A stretch of DNA of 64,000 nt from Pseudomonas azerbaijanoccidentalis (GCF_019145495.1 NZ_JAHSTU010000001.1:1240001-1304000), one strand, 5' to 3'; shown: positions 26,638 to 35,762, counted from the stretch's first letter. Made by a program: numbers and translations. Notes: a model not told the origin generated them from the letters alone.

Positions 26638-27918
26638 ATGGGTGTCAAAAGACCACTGAGAACAACGACCCTTCCCACCTTTACATTACTTACCTTGTGC
26701 TGCCAGAACGCTTTGGCCGGCGGCATCATGCTGTACGAAGTCGGCACCGATAACGTCGGCCTGGCCAACGCCGGTGCCGCCGCCAGGGCACAAGGACCGT
26801 CGACCATTGCCAGCAATCCGGCGGGCATGAGTTATCTGCCGGGCACGCAAATCACTGGCGGCTTGCAGGTGCTTTACGGCAACCTCAAATTCAATCGCGA
26901 CGACGACACCAATGTGCCCGGTACCGGCAGTGGCGCCTCGCTCGATCCAATGCCCGGCGCCAGCTTTTTCGTCAGCCATGAACTGGACGATCACTGGAGC
27001 GTCGGCTTTGGCCAGTACGGCGACTTTGGCCTGGCCGTCAACTACGACAACGATTGGTCCGGGCGCTACTTCGCCCAGAATTCCAGCCTGCTCGGTTTGT
27101 CGATGGTGCCCAGCGTGGCGTATCGCTTCAATGATCAATGGTCAGTGGGCGTTGGCGTCAGAGCGATGTACGGCATGCTGCAAGCACAAACGGCCATCGA
27201 TCGCTCGCCGTTCGGCTTCACCGACCGCAGTGACGGGCAGTACAAATACAAGGACAACGACTGGGGATTCGGTGCCAATGTGGGGGTGATCTATGCCCCG
27301 CAACCCGGCACCCGCATCGGCCTGACCTATACCAGCAAAGTCGATCTGGAGTTCGAGGACGGCCTCGACATCAAGGGTGACGGGCCCTTGCTACGCCGAC
27401 TGGACGGCGCCAAGACCGAACTGGACATGACCGTCCCCCAAACACTCACCTTGAGCCTGTTCCAGCAGCTGGACCCGCGGTGGGCGCTGCTCGCGTCCGT
27501 TAATTGGCAAGACTGGTCAGAATTCGGCGAGATCGCCGCGCAAATCGATACCTCGGCCGCCGACGCCCGATCGACAACGGTCGATGCCAACTTCAAGGAC
27601 ACCTGGCACCTCTCGCTCGGTGCGCAGTACCAGGCCACCCCGCAACTGCTGTGGAACGTCGGCATGGCTTACGACAGCAGCGCTGTGTCGGATGGCGATC
27701 GCAGCGTGACCATCCCCATGGCTGAATCCTGGCGCCTGGCGACCGGGGCCACTTATGCGCTCAACAAGGACACCGACGTCAACGTCAGTTGGGCGATGAT
27801 CTGGATGGGCGACATGTCCGTGGACCAGACAAAATCCCTGACAGGCAGCCGAATTTCCGGACAGTTCGACAATGCCTGGATTCAAACAGTGACCGGCAAC
27901 ATGACCTGGCGTTTCTGA
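26638..27918 (+). CDS. FadL-family outer-membrane transport protein
   Basis: 426-aa outer-membrane beta-barrel. Signal peptide ends at QNALAGG (about 1-26), then the FadL hatch start GIMLYEVGTDNVGLANAGAAARAQGPSTIASNPAGM with the family NPAG motif. Alternating aromatic strands follow and the protein ends in MTWRF, the terminal Phe used by the BAM machine. Family members import long-chain fatty acids or aromatic hydrocarbons; the ligand is unknown. The start at 26638 has AGGGGA 9 nt upstream; 36 in-frame residues further up are rejected. A DUF3313 lipoprotein follows. Confidence 0.9.
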   Translation: MGVKRPLRTTTLPTFTLLTLCCQNALAGGIMLYEVGTDNVGLANAGAAARAQGPSTIASNPAGMSYLPGTQITGGLQVLYGNLKFNRDDDTNVPGTGSGASLDPMPGASFFVSHELDDHWSVGFGQYGDFGLAVNYDNDWSGRYFAQNSSLLGLSMVPSVAYRFNDQWSVGVGVRAMYGMLQAQTAIDRSPFGFTDRSDGQYKYKDNDWGFGANVGVIYAPQPGTRIGLTYTSKVDLEFEDGLDIKGDGPLLRRLDGAKTELDMTVPQTLTLSLFQQLDPRWALLASVNWQDWSEFGEIAAQIDTSAADARSTTVDANFKDTWHLSLGAQYQATPQLLWNVGMAYDSSAVSDGDRSVTIPMAESWRLATGATYALNKDTDVNVSWAMIWMGDMSVDQTKSLTGSRISGQFDNAWIQTVTGNMTWRF

Positions 27919-27963
27919 TTTTTGCGATAAAAAAACGACTTTACTCAAGGAGCACACCGCACT

Positions 27964-28638
27964 ATGAACCTGTCCAGAAAATTGCTGATCGGCGTCGCAC
28001 TGTCCGGGCTTCTGCTCGGTGGTTGCACCTCGAAAGTCACCGAGAAAGAGCAGTACTCCGGCTACCTGTCCAACTACAACAACCTGCAGGAAGTCGAAAC
28101 GCCCAGCGGCGGCACGGCCATGCGTTGGGTAAGCCCGTCGTGGAACCCGCATGCCTATGACACCGTGGCGTTTACCCGTCTGGAAATGTATCCGGCGCCC
28201 AAGCCCAACGAGCGGGTCAACCAGCAGACGCTGACTGACATTCAGAACTACATGTCCAACAAAGCCAAATCCACGCTGGGGCAAAAGTACCGGGTCGTTT
28301 CAAGCCCGAGCGCTGCCCCGGCCGGCGCCAAAACCCTGGTCATGCGTGCCGCGATCACCGGGGTAAGCGCTTCGCCGGAAGGCATGCACTGGTATGAAGT
28401 GGTGCCTATCGCAGCGGTCGTGGGCGGTGTTTCCGCCGCCACCGGCATCAGGGACGAAAACACCGAGTTGTATATCGAGGCCGAGTTCATCGACGCCAAA
28501 AACAACCAGACCGTAGCCAAAGTGGTGCGCAAGGTCTTCGGTACCACGCTGGAAAATGACAAACAGAAAATCACGGCCCAAGACTTCAAGGCAGCGATCG
28601 ACAAACTGGGTTCCGACTTCCAGGCATTCATCAAATAA
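27964..28638 (+). CDS. DUF3313-family lipoprotein
   Basis: 224-aa predicted outer-membrane lipoprotein with lipobox LLGGC (Cys22) after an n-region MNLSRK and hydrophobic core. The remainder matches the DUF3313 pattern (YSGYLSNYNNL at about 31-41, VMRAAITGVSAS, WYEVVPIAAVVGGVSAATG, DAKNNQTVAKVVRK). Function unknown. It starts 45 nt after the FadL-like gene with AAGGAG upstream, so the two are likely one operon. Confidence 0.85.
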   Translation: MNLSRKLLIGVALSGLLLGGCTSKVTEKEQYSGYLSNYNNLQEVETPSGGTAMRWVSPSWNPHAYDTVAFTRLEMYPAPKPNERVNQQTLTDIQNYMSNKAKSTLGQKYRVVSSPSAAPAGAKTLVMRAAITGVSASPEGMHWYEVVPIAAVVGGVSAATGIRDENTELYIEAEFIDAKNNQTVAKVVRKVFGTTLENDKQKITAQDFKAAIDKLGSDFQAFIK

Positions 28639-28650
28639 CATCTGTGCTCT

Positions 28651-28727
28651 GTAGGAGCTGCCGCAGGCTGCGATCTTCTGATTTTAAAAAGCAAGATCAG
28701 AAGATCGCAGCCTGCGGCAGCTCCTAC
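28651..28727. repeat. REP inverted pair
   Basis: Facing units GTAGGAGCTGCCGCAGGC and GCCTGCGGCAGCTCCTAC with ATCTTCTGAT inner edges. It lies between the 3' ends of the DUF3313 gene and ligD, which converge. Confidence 0.9.
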
Positions 28728-28731
28728 AAAA

Positions 28732-31320
28732 TCACGTTTTCTTCATCCCCACCCGCCGTCGCATCTCGGCCGTGATCGTCTGCCGGGTTTTCTTCAGGTC
28801 TGCCCAAGGCTCGTCCCCCACCTCCGCCAGCCGTTCATGAACATTGTGAATATTCCACTGGTTGCCGCCCTTGAGCGTTTCAACCTCCTCACGAAAAATC
28901 GGCACCGACACCGGCAACCCTTCACGGGTGCGCGCGGCGTAGGCGCAAATGGTGGTCGCACCCAGACCGTTGCGCAGGTAATCGATGAAGATGCGCCCTA
29001 CCCGATTCTTCGGCCCTGATACCGCGGAAAAGCGCTCCGGTAATAATTTGGCCATATGGCTGACGATGGCGTGGCTGAAGTCCTTGACCTCATCCCAACC
29101 CAGCTTGCGGGTCAGCGGCACCACCAGGTGAATGCCCTTGCCGCCGCTGGTCTTGAGAAACGCCTTAAGCCCCAGTTCATCGAGTATTGAAAGGGTGAGC
29201 TGCGTCGCCTCGACCATGCGCTTCCACGGCAATGCCGGGTCCGGATCGAGGTCGAGGACGAAACGGTCGGGCTTGTCGAGGTTGTCTGACGTGGCATTCC
29301 AGGTGTGCAATTCCACAGTGCTCATCTGCACCGCACCGATCAGCGCCTCGGCGTTGTTGATGACCATCATCGGCTGGCCCGTGAGTTTTTGATCCAGTGT
29401 GGTAATGCCCGGAATGGCCAGGCGCTCGGCGTTCTTCTGGAAAAACAGTTCACCGGCAATCCCGTCCGGCGCGCGCACCAGCGCCACCGGGCGATCCTTG
29501 AGCTGCGGCAAAATCCACTCGGCGACGCTGGCGTAATACTGCGCCAGTTGCACTTTGGTGGTGCCGCTGCTGGCATCGATGACCCGATCGGGGTGGGTGA
29601 TGCGCACCTTGCCCTCATCCAGACCGATCTGTGAGGGTGCCGGCTCAGCTTTTTTCCTGGACGCGGCAGATGGCTTGGCAGCGGTTTTTTTCGCGGAGGC
29701 AGTTTTCACGGCAGTCGCACGCTCCTCAGTGATGTCTTGGGCGGGTTTGTCGTCACGCAGACCATGGAACACCGCGTGACGGACCGAACCGTCCTTGGTC
29801 ATTTCAGCGAAGGCCACTTCGGCCAACAGTTCAGGCTTGAGCCAGTGCACACCCTTGAGTTCGACACCCGTAGGCGGGTTGACCACAGGCACCTTTTTCA
29901 CCTGCAAGGGCTTGAGCTGTTGATGAATGCTGTTGAGCGTCGCTTCAGTGAATCCGGTGCCAACCTTGCCGGCATAACGCAGTTCGCCACTGTCACGGTC
30001 GTGCAGCCCCAGCAACAGGGCACCGAAGGCATTACGCGAGCCTTTGGGGTCGGTGAAGCCGACAATCACGAATTCCTGGCGATGCTTGCACTTGAGTTTG
30101 ATCCAGTCGCTGCTGCGCCGGGAGACATAAGGCGACCCGAGGCGTTTGCCGATCAGGCCTTCCATGCGCATCTGGCAAGCGCTGTTGAGCAACGCTTGCG
30201 GGTCTTCGCCGAACGCGTCGGAGAAACGCAGCAGCGGATTTTTGCTGGCATTGAGCACCGTCGCGAGTGCGGCCCTGCGTTCTTCGACCGGCACCTCGCG
30301 CAGGTCCACGCCGTTGAGGTAGGGCATGTCGAACAGGTAATAAAGGATGCCGGCGCTGCGCCCGGCCTCGAAAGCATTCTGCAGCGCCTGAAAGTCCGGC
30401 ACGCCCTGCTCGTCGGCCACGACCATTTCGCCATCGAGCCATGCCGATTCCAGGCCCATGCCGGCCAAGGCCTTGGCTTGTTCAGGTAGCTTGTGGGTCC
30501 AGTCGTGGCCGTTGCGGGTGAAGAGTCTGACCTCATCGTGGTCGATGCGCGCCATGATCCGGTAACCGTCGAACTTGACCTCATAACTCCACGGCCCGTC
30601 GGGGGCCTTTTCCACCAGGGTCGCCAGTTCGGGTTTTAACGTGTCGGGCAGTTTGGCCTTGCGGGCGCCGGTGAGTGGCGCTGACGCTGGCTTGCGCGCC
30701 GCAGCCGCCAGTTTCTTGATGGGTTTGGGTTTGCCGGCCTCGGGCGCCTTGCCGACAATGGTGCGTTCGCTGAGCACGCTGTCGGGTTCGGCGCTGACCA
30801 CGTCGTAGTCACTTTCGGGGCGCGCCGCGCCATCCTGATGCTTGATCAGGAACCATTGCTCCTGCTTGCCCGGCATGTGCGTGCGCACCAGGTTCCACAG
30901 GCCTTCGAGCTTCTCGCCTTGCAACTCGAACTTGAGACGGCCCTTGGCGTAAGCCTTCGCCGGATCATCCTGAGGAATCCACACACCGCGGTCCCAAACA
31001 ATCACATCACCCGCGCCATAGTGCCCTTCGGGAATGCTGCCCTCGAACGTGGCGTAGTCCAGCGGATGGTCTTCGACGTGCACTGCCAGGCGCTTGACCT
31101 TGGGGTCCAGCGACGGACCCTTGGGCACCGCCCAGCTTTTGAGCGCGCCGTCCAGTTCCAGGCGAAAGTCGTAATGCAGGCGCGAGGCGTCGTGCTTCTG
31201 AATGCAGAACTGCAGCGCGTGGTTTTTGGCGTTTTTTCTACCCGTGCGTTTGACGGCAGCCGGTTCCGACGTCGCCGAAAAATCGCGCATGCGGTTGTAG
31301 TCGTCGAGGTTTTTGTTCAT
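28732..31320 (-). CDS. ligD: ATP-dependent DNA ligase D (non-homologous end joining)
   Basis: 862-aa three-domain repair enzyme. The 3'-phosphoesterase is at about 35-190 (KHDASRLHYDFRLELDG with H43 and partners, HVEDHPLDY). The ATP-dependent ligase is at about 225-530, with the nucleotidyl lysine K249 in EVKFDGYR. The primase-like polymerase is at about 575-850 (FVLDLDPDPALPW metal aspartates). A Lys/Ala-rich linker at about 530-570 connects the last two. LigD works with Ku to join double-strand breaks, mainly in non-growing cells. No ku gene is in the window. Confidence 0.96.
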   Translation of the reverse strand: MNKNLDDYNRMRDFSATSEPAAVKRTGRKNAKNHALQFCIQKHDASRLHYDFRLELDGALKSWAVPKGPSLDPKVKRLAVHVEDHPLDYATFEGSIPEGHYGAGDVIVWDRGVWIPQDDPAKAYAKGRLKFELQGEKLEGLWNLVRTHMPGKQEQWFLIKHQDGAARPESDYDVVSAEPDSVLSERTIVGKAPEAGKPKPIKKLAAAARKPASAPLTGARKAKLPDTLKPELATLVEKAPDGPWSYEVKFDGYRIMARIDHDEVRLFTRNGHDWTHKLPEQAKALAGMGLESAWLDGEMVVADEQGVPDFQALQNAFEAGRSAGILYYLFDMPYLNGVDLREVPVEERRAALATVLNASKNPLLRFSDAFGEDPQALLNSACQMRMEGLIGKRLGSPYVSRRSSDWIKLKCKHRQEFVIVGFTDPKGSRNAFGALLLGLHDRDSGELRYAGKVGTGFTEATLNSIHQQLKPLQVKKVPVVNPPTGVELKGVHWLKPELLAEVAFAEMTKDGSVRHAVFHGLRDDKPAQDITEERATAVKTASAKKTAAKPSAASRKKAEPAPSQIGLDEGKVRITHPDRVIDASSGTTKVQLAQYYASVAEWILPQLKDRPVALVRAPDGIAGELFFQKNAERLAIPGITTLDQKLTGQPMMVINNAEALIGAVQMSTVELHTWNATSDNLDKPDRFVLDLDPDPALPWKRMVEATQLTLSILDELGLKAFLKTSGGKGIHLVVPLTRKLGWDEVKDFSHAIVSHMAKLLPERFSAVSGPKNRVGRIFIDYLRNGLGATTICAYAARTREGLPVSVPIFREEVETLKGGNQWNIHNVHERLAEVGDEPWADLKKTRQTITAEMRRRVGMKKT

Positions 31321-31525
31321 GGCTCACCTGCGGATCGCTGCAGGGCGCTGAATCAGCGTGTCCCTTCACTCAGCAGAGCGAACGCCCGGGGCAAAAATTC
31401 CATCGGCGTTCAAAGTGCCCGGACAAACGGGCCTGAATGCCGCATCGGGTCTGGGGTTGAGGGAATATTGCCCAGACCGCCGAGCACCTGATCCCCAACA
31501 CCCTCCATGAAATCGACTGATCTCT

Positions 31526-31614
31526 GTAGGAGCTGCCGCAGGCTGCGATCTTTTGATTTTTTGCGTTTGAAAATTGCTGAAGATCAAAAGATCGCAGCCT
31601 GCGGCAGCTCCTAC
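31526..31614. repeat. REP inverted pair between DUF533 gene and ligD
   Basis: Facing intact units GTAGGAGCTGCCGCAGGC / GCCTGCGGCAGCTCCTAC. The rest of the 290-bp gap 31321-31610 shows no gene that I can support; the ligD promoter must lie in it. Confidence 0.9.
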
Positions 31615-32360
31615 ACAACCCCGCCCTTGGCCTGCTGTTCCAGATGCACCTGCAAATCCGGATCTATCTGTAAAGCCGCAGCCAGTTCATCCAAATAATT
31701 GCGCTCAGCATCTTGCTGATCATCCACCAGCATCACGCTGGCCAGGTACATTTCCGCCGCTATGCCAGGGTCGGTAGCCGACTGAGCCACTTCATTGGGG
31801 TTCAACGGCTTGGCCACTTCGTCGTCCAGCCATTGCTGCAAATCGGGATCATCGGTGTGCTTACCGATTTCAGTGCTGATCATGTGTTTCTCGGCCTCAT
31901 CAATCCGGCCATCGGCCTTGGCCGCCGCAATCAATGCACGCAGGATCGCATGGCTGTGCTCTTCGACTTCCGGCCCGGCGAGCATGTCCACCGTGCGCAT
32001 CGCCTGTTGCGGCGCTTGTTGCTGCTGGGTGGCCTGACTGCGTTGCCAGGCTTGATAGGCCTGGAATGCCATCATGCCCAGAGACGCGAGCGCCGCGTAG
32101 TTGGTACCGCCGCCAGAACGCGATTGCGGCGCACCGCCCATCGGCGACCCTCCACCGAGCAAGCCGCCCAGCAAGCCACCCAGCCCGCCCATTCCACCGG
32201 CTCCGGCCCCGCCGCTGCTGGCCCCTCCACCCAACAGGCCTCCGAGCAATCCGCCCAGATCGCCGAGGCCGCCCGGAGCCGAAGCCCCGGCGCCGCCCTG
32301 TCGCGACATCGAGCCTTGGCCGGCCCGCAGTAATTGTTCGAGCAGATCGCTGGTGTTCAT
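31611..32360 (-). CDS. DUF533 (YebE-like, TerB-fold) protein with Gly-rich linker
   Basis: 249-aa protein. A short N-terminal helix (MNTSDLLEQLLRAGQ) is followed by a low-complexity stretch at about 25-90 made of GGLGGLLGGLLGGG repeats. A segment NYAALASLGMMAFQAYQAWQRSQ (about 86-108) comes next, then the conserved C-terminal helical domain (about 130-245) with ALIAAAKADGRIDEAEKHMI, as in the TerB-like DUF533 family. Function unknown; E. coli YebE is a related envelope-stress gene. No signal peptide is visible. Confidence 0.85.
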   Translation of the reverse strand: MNTSDLLEQLLRAGQGSMSRQGGAGASAPGGLGDLGGLLGGLLGGGASSGGAGAGGMGGLGGLLGGLLGGGSPMGGAPQSRSGGGTNYAALASLGMMAFQAYQAWQRSQATQQQQAPQQAMRTVDMLAGPEVEEHSHAILRALIAAAKADGRIDEAEKHMISTEIGKHTDDPDLQQWLDDEVAKPLNPNEVAQSATDPGIAAEMYLASVMLVDDQQDAERNYLDELAAALQIDPDLQVHLEQQAKGGVV

Positions 32361-32618
32361 GACGACGTCCTCAACGAAGGGAGTGATCCGTCAGGCAACG
32401 ATAGACCTCGCCGGTAAATGCGCCACCACCGTTTGGCTGACGCCCGGTCGTCAAGGCGCAGACTTGCCCAAGGTGTTTTCTGGCGCCTTGGCTAAGATTC
32501 ATAGGTGGTGAACCTTATTCGCGCAAACCCGGTCGATACCTGCAACCCGACCCGGTTTGCCGCCGCCCGCTCAATGAAGGCAATGACTGGCTTGCTTCAC
32601 TTTCTGGAGAACGCCCCC

Positions 32619-33338
32619 GTGATATCGACCCTACACATCGCCAGACTCAAAGCATGGGGAGCCCATGGATTCACCGCCACTGGCGTGGTCACCGCTTTTC
32701 TCGCCACGCTGGCCCTGCTCGATAACCAGCCGACCAATTGCCTGCTGTGGCTCGGCGTGGCCCTGATCGTCGACGGTCTGGATGGCGCGCTGGCGCGCAA
32801 GGTCAATGTGCAGTCGGTGCTGCCCAGTTTCGACGGTTCGATTCTCGATCTGGTGATCGACTATCTGACGTATGTGTTCATCCCGGCCCTGTTCATCTAT
32901 CGCTACATTCCGCTGCCGGACTACACACTGTTGCTGACTGTGTCGCTGATCCTGGTGTCGTCGCTGTTCTGTTTCTGCAACGTCAACATGAAAAGCAAAG
33001 ACAACTACTTCCAGGGTTTTCCCGCCGCGTGGAACGTGGTCGCCCTGTGCCTGTACATCATCGCCCCGTCACCGTGGATCACCTTCCTCACCGTCATCGG
33101 CCTGGCCCTGCTGACGTTGACCCGGATGAAGTTCCTGCACCCGTTCCGCGTGCGCCGCTTCATGCCGATCAACATCGCCGTGACTGCAATATGGTTGCTG
33201 TGCAGCTTGTCGCTGGTGATCAACCACCCGGTGATCAACCCGCTGGTGATGGGCTTGTGGCTACTGATGTCGGCGTACTTCCTGGGGATCTGCTTGTGGC
33301 GTACGGCGCTGGAGTGGTTCGATGGATCGCGGCATTGA
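32619..33338 (+). CDS. pcs: Phosphatidylcholine synthase
   Basis: 239-aa inner-membrane CDP-alcohol phosphatidyltransferase that condenses CDP-diacylglycerol with choline in one step. The catalytic motif is DG-x2-AR-x12-G-x3-D-x3-D (DGALARKVNVQSVLPSFDGS, then ILDLVID). The wide spacing after AR is, as I recall, typical of Pcs rather than other family members. About seven hydrophobic segments. A GTG at 32619 with GGAG 9 nt upstream gives the usual family length; the ATG at 32505 would add 38 residues of non-membrane sequence and is rejected. Confidence 0.88.
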   Translation: MISTLHIARLKAWGAHGFTATGVVTAFLATLALLDNQPTNCLLWLGVALIVDGLDGALARKVNVQSVLPSFDGSILDLVIDYLTYVFIPALFIYRYIPLPDYTLLLTVSLILVSSLFCFCNVNMKSKDNYFQGFPAAWNVVALCLYIIAPSPWITFLTVIGLALLTLTRMKFLHPFRVRRFMPINIAVTAIWLLCSLSLVINHPVINPLVMGLWLLMSAYFLGICLWRTALEWFDGSRH

Positions 33339-33360
33339 ACATCAATCACCTACACCCCCC

Positions 33361-33449
33361 TGTAGCAGTGAGCCTGTTCGCGATGGCGATGTGTCAGTCA
33401 CTTCATTTGAATTGAAAGACCGCTATCGCGAGCAGGCTCGCTCCTACAG
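33361..33449. repeat. Inverted repeat of the GGAGCGAGCCTGCTCGCGAT family
   Basis: TGTAGCAGTGAGCCTGTTCGCGAT faces ATCGCGAGCAGGCTCGCTCCTACA between the convergent 3' ends of pcs and the methyltransferase gene. Confidence 0.85.
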
Positions 33450-33461
33450 GGAAGCTGTGTT

Positions 33462-34274
33462 TTAGCGCCGGGTGATCACCACCTCCAGGTATTCACTCGG
33501 CACCACCAGTGACTTGTCCCCCGCCCGGTTAGAACGGTTGATCAGATCTGCCAGGTCATTTTCCAGGGCCAAACCGCTTTCCGGTGGCAGTGCCGCGAAC
33601 GCCTTGTGCACCGGGCCGTACCACGCGCGGAAGGTGTCGATGAAATGCGCGGCGCTGCGATAGCGGAAATTGAAGGTCTTGCGCGTCACCTGCACCAGGA
33701 AATTGCGTTCATCGAAGTGCGTGTGCAGCCAGGCTTCAGTGCCCCACTGCGAAGGCGGTTGCGCGCCGGGGGGTGGCGGTAAATGTCGGCCGAGGGTCTT
33801 GAACATCTGGCCGACGAAACCTTCAGGCGTCCAGTTGGCCAGGCCAATCCGGCCACCGGGCCGACAAACCCGCGCCAGCTCCGCGGCCGCTTTGGCCTGA
33901 TCCGGGGTAAACATCACGCCGAAGGTCGATAGCACGGCATCGAAACTGGCATCGTCGAATGGCAACGCTTCGGCATCGGCCACCTGGAACGTCACGTTCA
34001 GGCGTTCCGCCCTGGCGCGATCTTCGCCGCGTTCGAGCAAGGCGGCCACGTAGTCAGTGGAGATGACCCGGCAACCGCGACGCGCCGCCGCCAGTGTCGC
34101 GTTGCCATTGCCGGCCGCGACGTCCAGCACTTGCTCGTCGCACAGCAGGTCACAGGCTTCGGCCAGTTGCTCGCCGACAATTTGCAGGGTGGTGCCGATT
34201 ACGGCGTAGTCACCGCTGGCCCAAGCGGCCATTTGACGGTTTTTCAAGGCAGTAAGATCAATGGGTGTACTCAT
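33462..34274 (-). CDS. Class I SAM-dependent methyltransferase (UbiE-like)
   Basis: 270-aa cytoplasmic methyltransferase. SAM motif I is VLDVAAGNGNATLAAARRG (about 48-66), followed by motif II VADAEALPFDDASFDAVLSTFGVMF and motif III RPGGRIGLANWTPEGF. The substrate cannot be read. It starts 45 nt after the DUF4242 gene and should be in the same transcript, under the divergent AraC regulator. The ATG at 34274 (MSTPIDLTALKNRQ) is preferred over one eight codons upstream. Confidence 0.85.
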   Translation of the reverse strand: MSTPIDLTALKNRQMAAWASGDYAVIGTTLQIVGEQLAEACDLLCDEQVLDVAAGNGNATLAAARRGCRVISTDYVAALLERGEDRARAERLNVTFQVADAEALPFDDASFDAVLSTFGVMFTPDQAKAAAELARVCRPGGRIGLANWTPEGFVGQMFKTLGRHLPPPPGAQPPSQWGTEAWLHTHFDERNFLVQVTRKTFNFRYRSAAHFIDTFRAWYGPVHKAFAALPPESGLALENDLADLINRSNRAGDKSLVVPSEYLEVVITRR

Positions 34275-34318
34275 GGAGACAATCTCTGGTTGGAGCACTG
34301 CTCAGTGTCCGACGGGGG

Positions 34319-34588
34319 TTATTCCGCCGTGGTGGGATCGATGATGTTCATGACCTGGGAAACACGATTGGCCGGGAAACCACTCAGCCGGGCATGCTCC
34401 TGGATCTGTTCTTCATTCGGCGCGATGTACACGCAATAGAGCTTGTCACCGGTGACATAACTCTGCAGCCACTGCACTTGCGGCAAATCGCGCAAGGTCC
34501 GGCAGGACTTTTGCGAAGCGGCTTTCAAATCCCTTTCTGACAGTGTTCCAGCACCTGGTATCTCGCGTTCTATAACGAACTTAGGCAT
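34319..34588 (-). CDS. DUF4242-family small protein
   Basis: 89-aa ferredoxin-like-fold protein matching DUF4242: MPKFVIEREIPGAGTLSERDLKAAS at the N-terminus and WLQSYVTGDKLYCVYIAPNEEQIQEHARLSGFP in the middle. One Streptomyces member is a nickel-binding protein; function is otherwise unknown. It is the first gene of a two-gene unit with the methyltransferase and faces the AraC regulator gene across a 181-bp gap containing a tandem repeat. Confidence 0.85.
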   Translation of the reverse strand: MPKFVIEREIPGAGTLSERDLKAASQKSCRTLRDLPQVQWLQSYVTGDKLYCVYIAPNEEQIQEHARLSGFPANRVSQVMNIIDPTTAE

Positions 34589-34667
34589 GGCAACCTCTCA
34601 TTCTTGTTATTGAAGACAGGGTCGGCAGACCCTGTGCAGCCACTATCGCGCTGCCGGCTGCCGCCGT

Positions 34668-34702
34668 CCTGCCCGATCGTCGGCCAACCCTGCCCGATCG
34701 TC
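34668..34702 (-). promoter_or_regulatory. Tandem direct repeat, probable AraC-family operator
   Basis: CCTGCCCGATCGTC occurs twice, at 34668-34681 and 34689-34702, exactly 21 bp apart. This is two helical turns, the classic spacing for the two HTH sub-sites of AraC-family dimers. The repeat is about 80 bp upstream of the DUF4242 start and 68 bp upstream of the regulator start. Confidence 0.65.
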
Positions 34703-34769
34703 CGGCGGTTTCACGCACGGCTGCGACAGGCTCACAATCGAGAACATTCGTCCGCACGGGAAACCCACC

Positions 34770-35756
34770 ATGGATGCCCTGTCACAGACCCTGCGCGTCG
34801 TCCGCCTGGTCGGCGCGATTTTCATCAATGCCAGGTTCACCGCGCCTTGGTGCTATCAATCGCCAAGTGCCGACACGGCCGCACCGTTTCTGGAGCCAAA
34901 TGCCGAGCGGGTGGTGATCTTTCATCTGATCACCGAGGGCGAGTGTTACGTCGAACTGGGGGACGATCCGCCCCTGCTGCTGAGTGCTGGCGATGTCGTG
35001 GTTTTCCCCCAGGGCCATGCCCATTGCATGAGCTCCCAACCCGGATTGCCCCCGGCCAGCGGCGGACGACTGGACAAGGTGCTGGCCCGCAGGCCCAGGC
35101 AATTAAGCTATGGCGGTGGCGGTGCGGTGACGCGTCTGGTGTGCGGTTATCTGGCGTGCGATACGCGATTGGCGGGGATGTTGTTGACCGGACTGCCACC
35201 GGTGGTGCGGGTCAATGTGCGCGGTTCGAATGCCGGGATCTGGCTGGAATCCTCGGTGCGCTATGCCTTGGCCGAAGCCCGTTCGCCAAGGCCTGGCGGT
35301 GAAGGGGTTTTGGCCAAGCTGGCCGAAGTGTTGTTCATTGAAGTGCTGCGCCTGCACATGCACGAACACGGCAAGGGCCGCACCGGATGGTTGGCGGGTG
35401 TGAGCGACCGGATCGTCGGCTCCGCCCTCAATGCCTTGCACAAAAAGCCCTGTCATACCTGGACCCTGGAAGAGCTGGCTCGCACTGCCGGCACCTCTCG
35501 ATCGGTTCTGGCAGAGCGTTTTCAGCAATTGGTGGGCGTGTCGCCGATGCAGTACCTGACGCAATGGCGCATGTTGCTGGCGGCCAACCTGTTACGCAGC
35601 AGCAACAGTTCGTTGATGCGCATCGCCGAGGAAGTCGGTTACCAGACTGACACGGCGTTCAGCCGTGCTTTTCGTCGCGAGTACGGAGCGCCGCCAGCGG
35701 CGTGGCGGCGCAGTCAGGAGAATCGTTCAATGGCCCACGGTGAAGTGAGCCATTGA
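34770..35756 (+). CDS. AraC-family regulator with cupin-type sensor domain
   Basis: 328-aa regulator. The N-terminal cupin_6 domain (about 10-195: YVELGDDPPLLLSAGDVVVFPQGHAHCM) is joined to a C-terminal AraC HTH pair (about 215-310: WTLEELARTAGTSRSVLAERFQQLVGVSPMQYLTQWRM). Members of this subgroup often control divergent enzyme genes in response to small organic compounds. Here the targets are probably the DUF4242 and methyltransferase genes, through the 21-bp-spaced repeat between them. It ends before a REP pair. Confidence 0.88.
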   Translation: MDALSQTLRVVRLVGAIFINARFTAPWCYQSPSADTAAPFLEPNAERVVIFHLITEGECYVELGDDPPLLLSAGDVVVFPQGHAHCMSSQPGLPPASGGRLDKVLARRPRQLSYGGGGAVTRLVCGYLACDTRLAGMLLTGLPPVVRVNVRGSNAGIWLESSVRYALAEARSPRPGGEGVLAKLAEVLFIEVLRLHMHEHGKGRTGWLAGVSDRIVGSALNALHKKPCHTWTLEELARTAGTSRSVLAERFQQLVGVSPMQYLTQWRMLLAANLLRSSNSSLMRIAEEVGYQTDTAFSRAFRREYGAPPAAWRRSQENRSMAHGEVSH

Positions 35757-35762
35757 TACCTC

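Noticed and set aside
31366-31698. Small open frames 63-82 codons near 31.4-31.7 kb
   Set aside because: They read through a REP pair on either strand and encode repeat-derived peptides such as QKIAACGSSY; no ribosome site or family.
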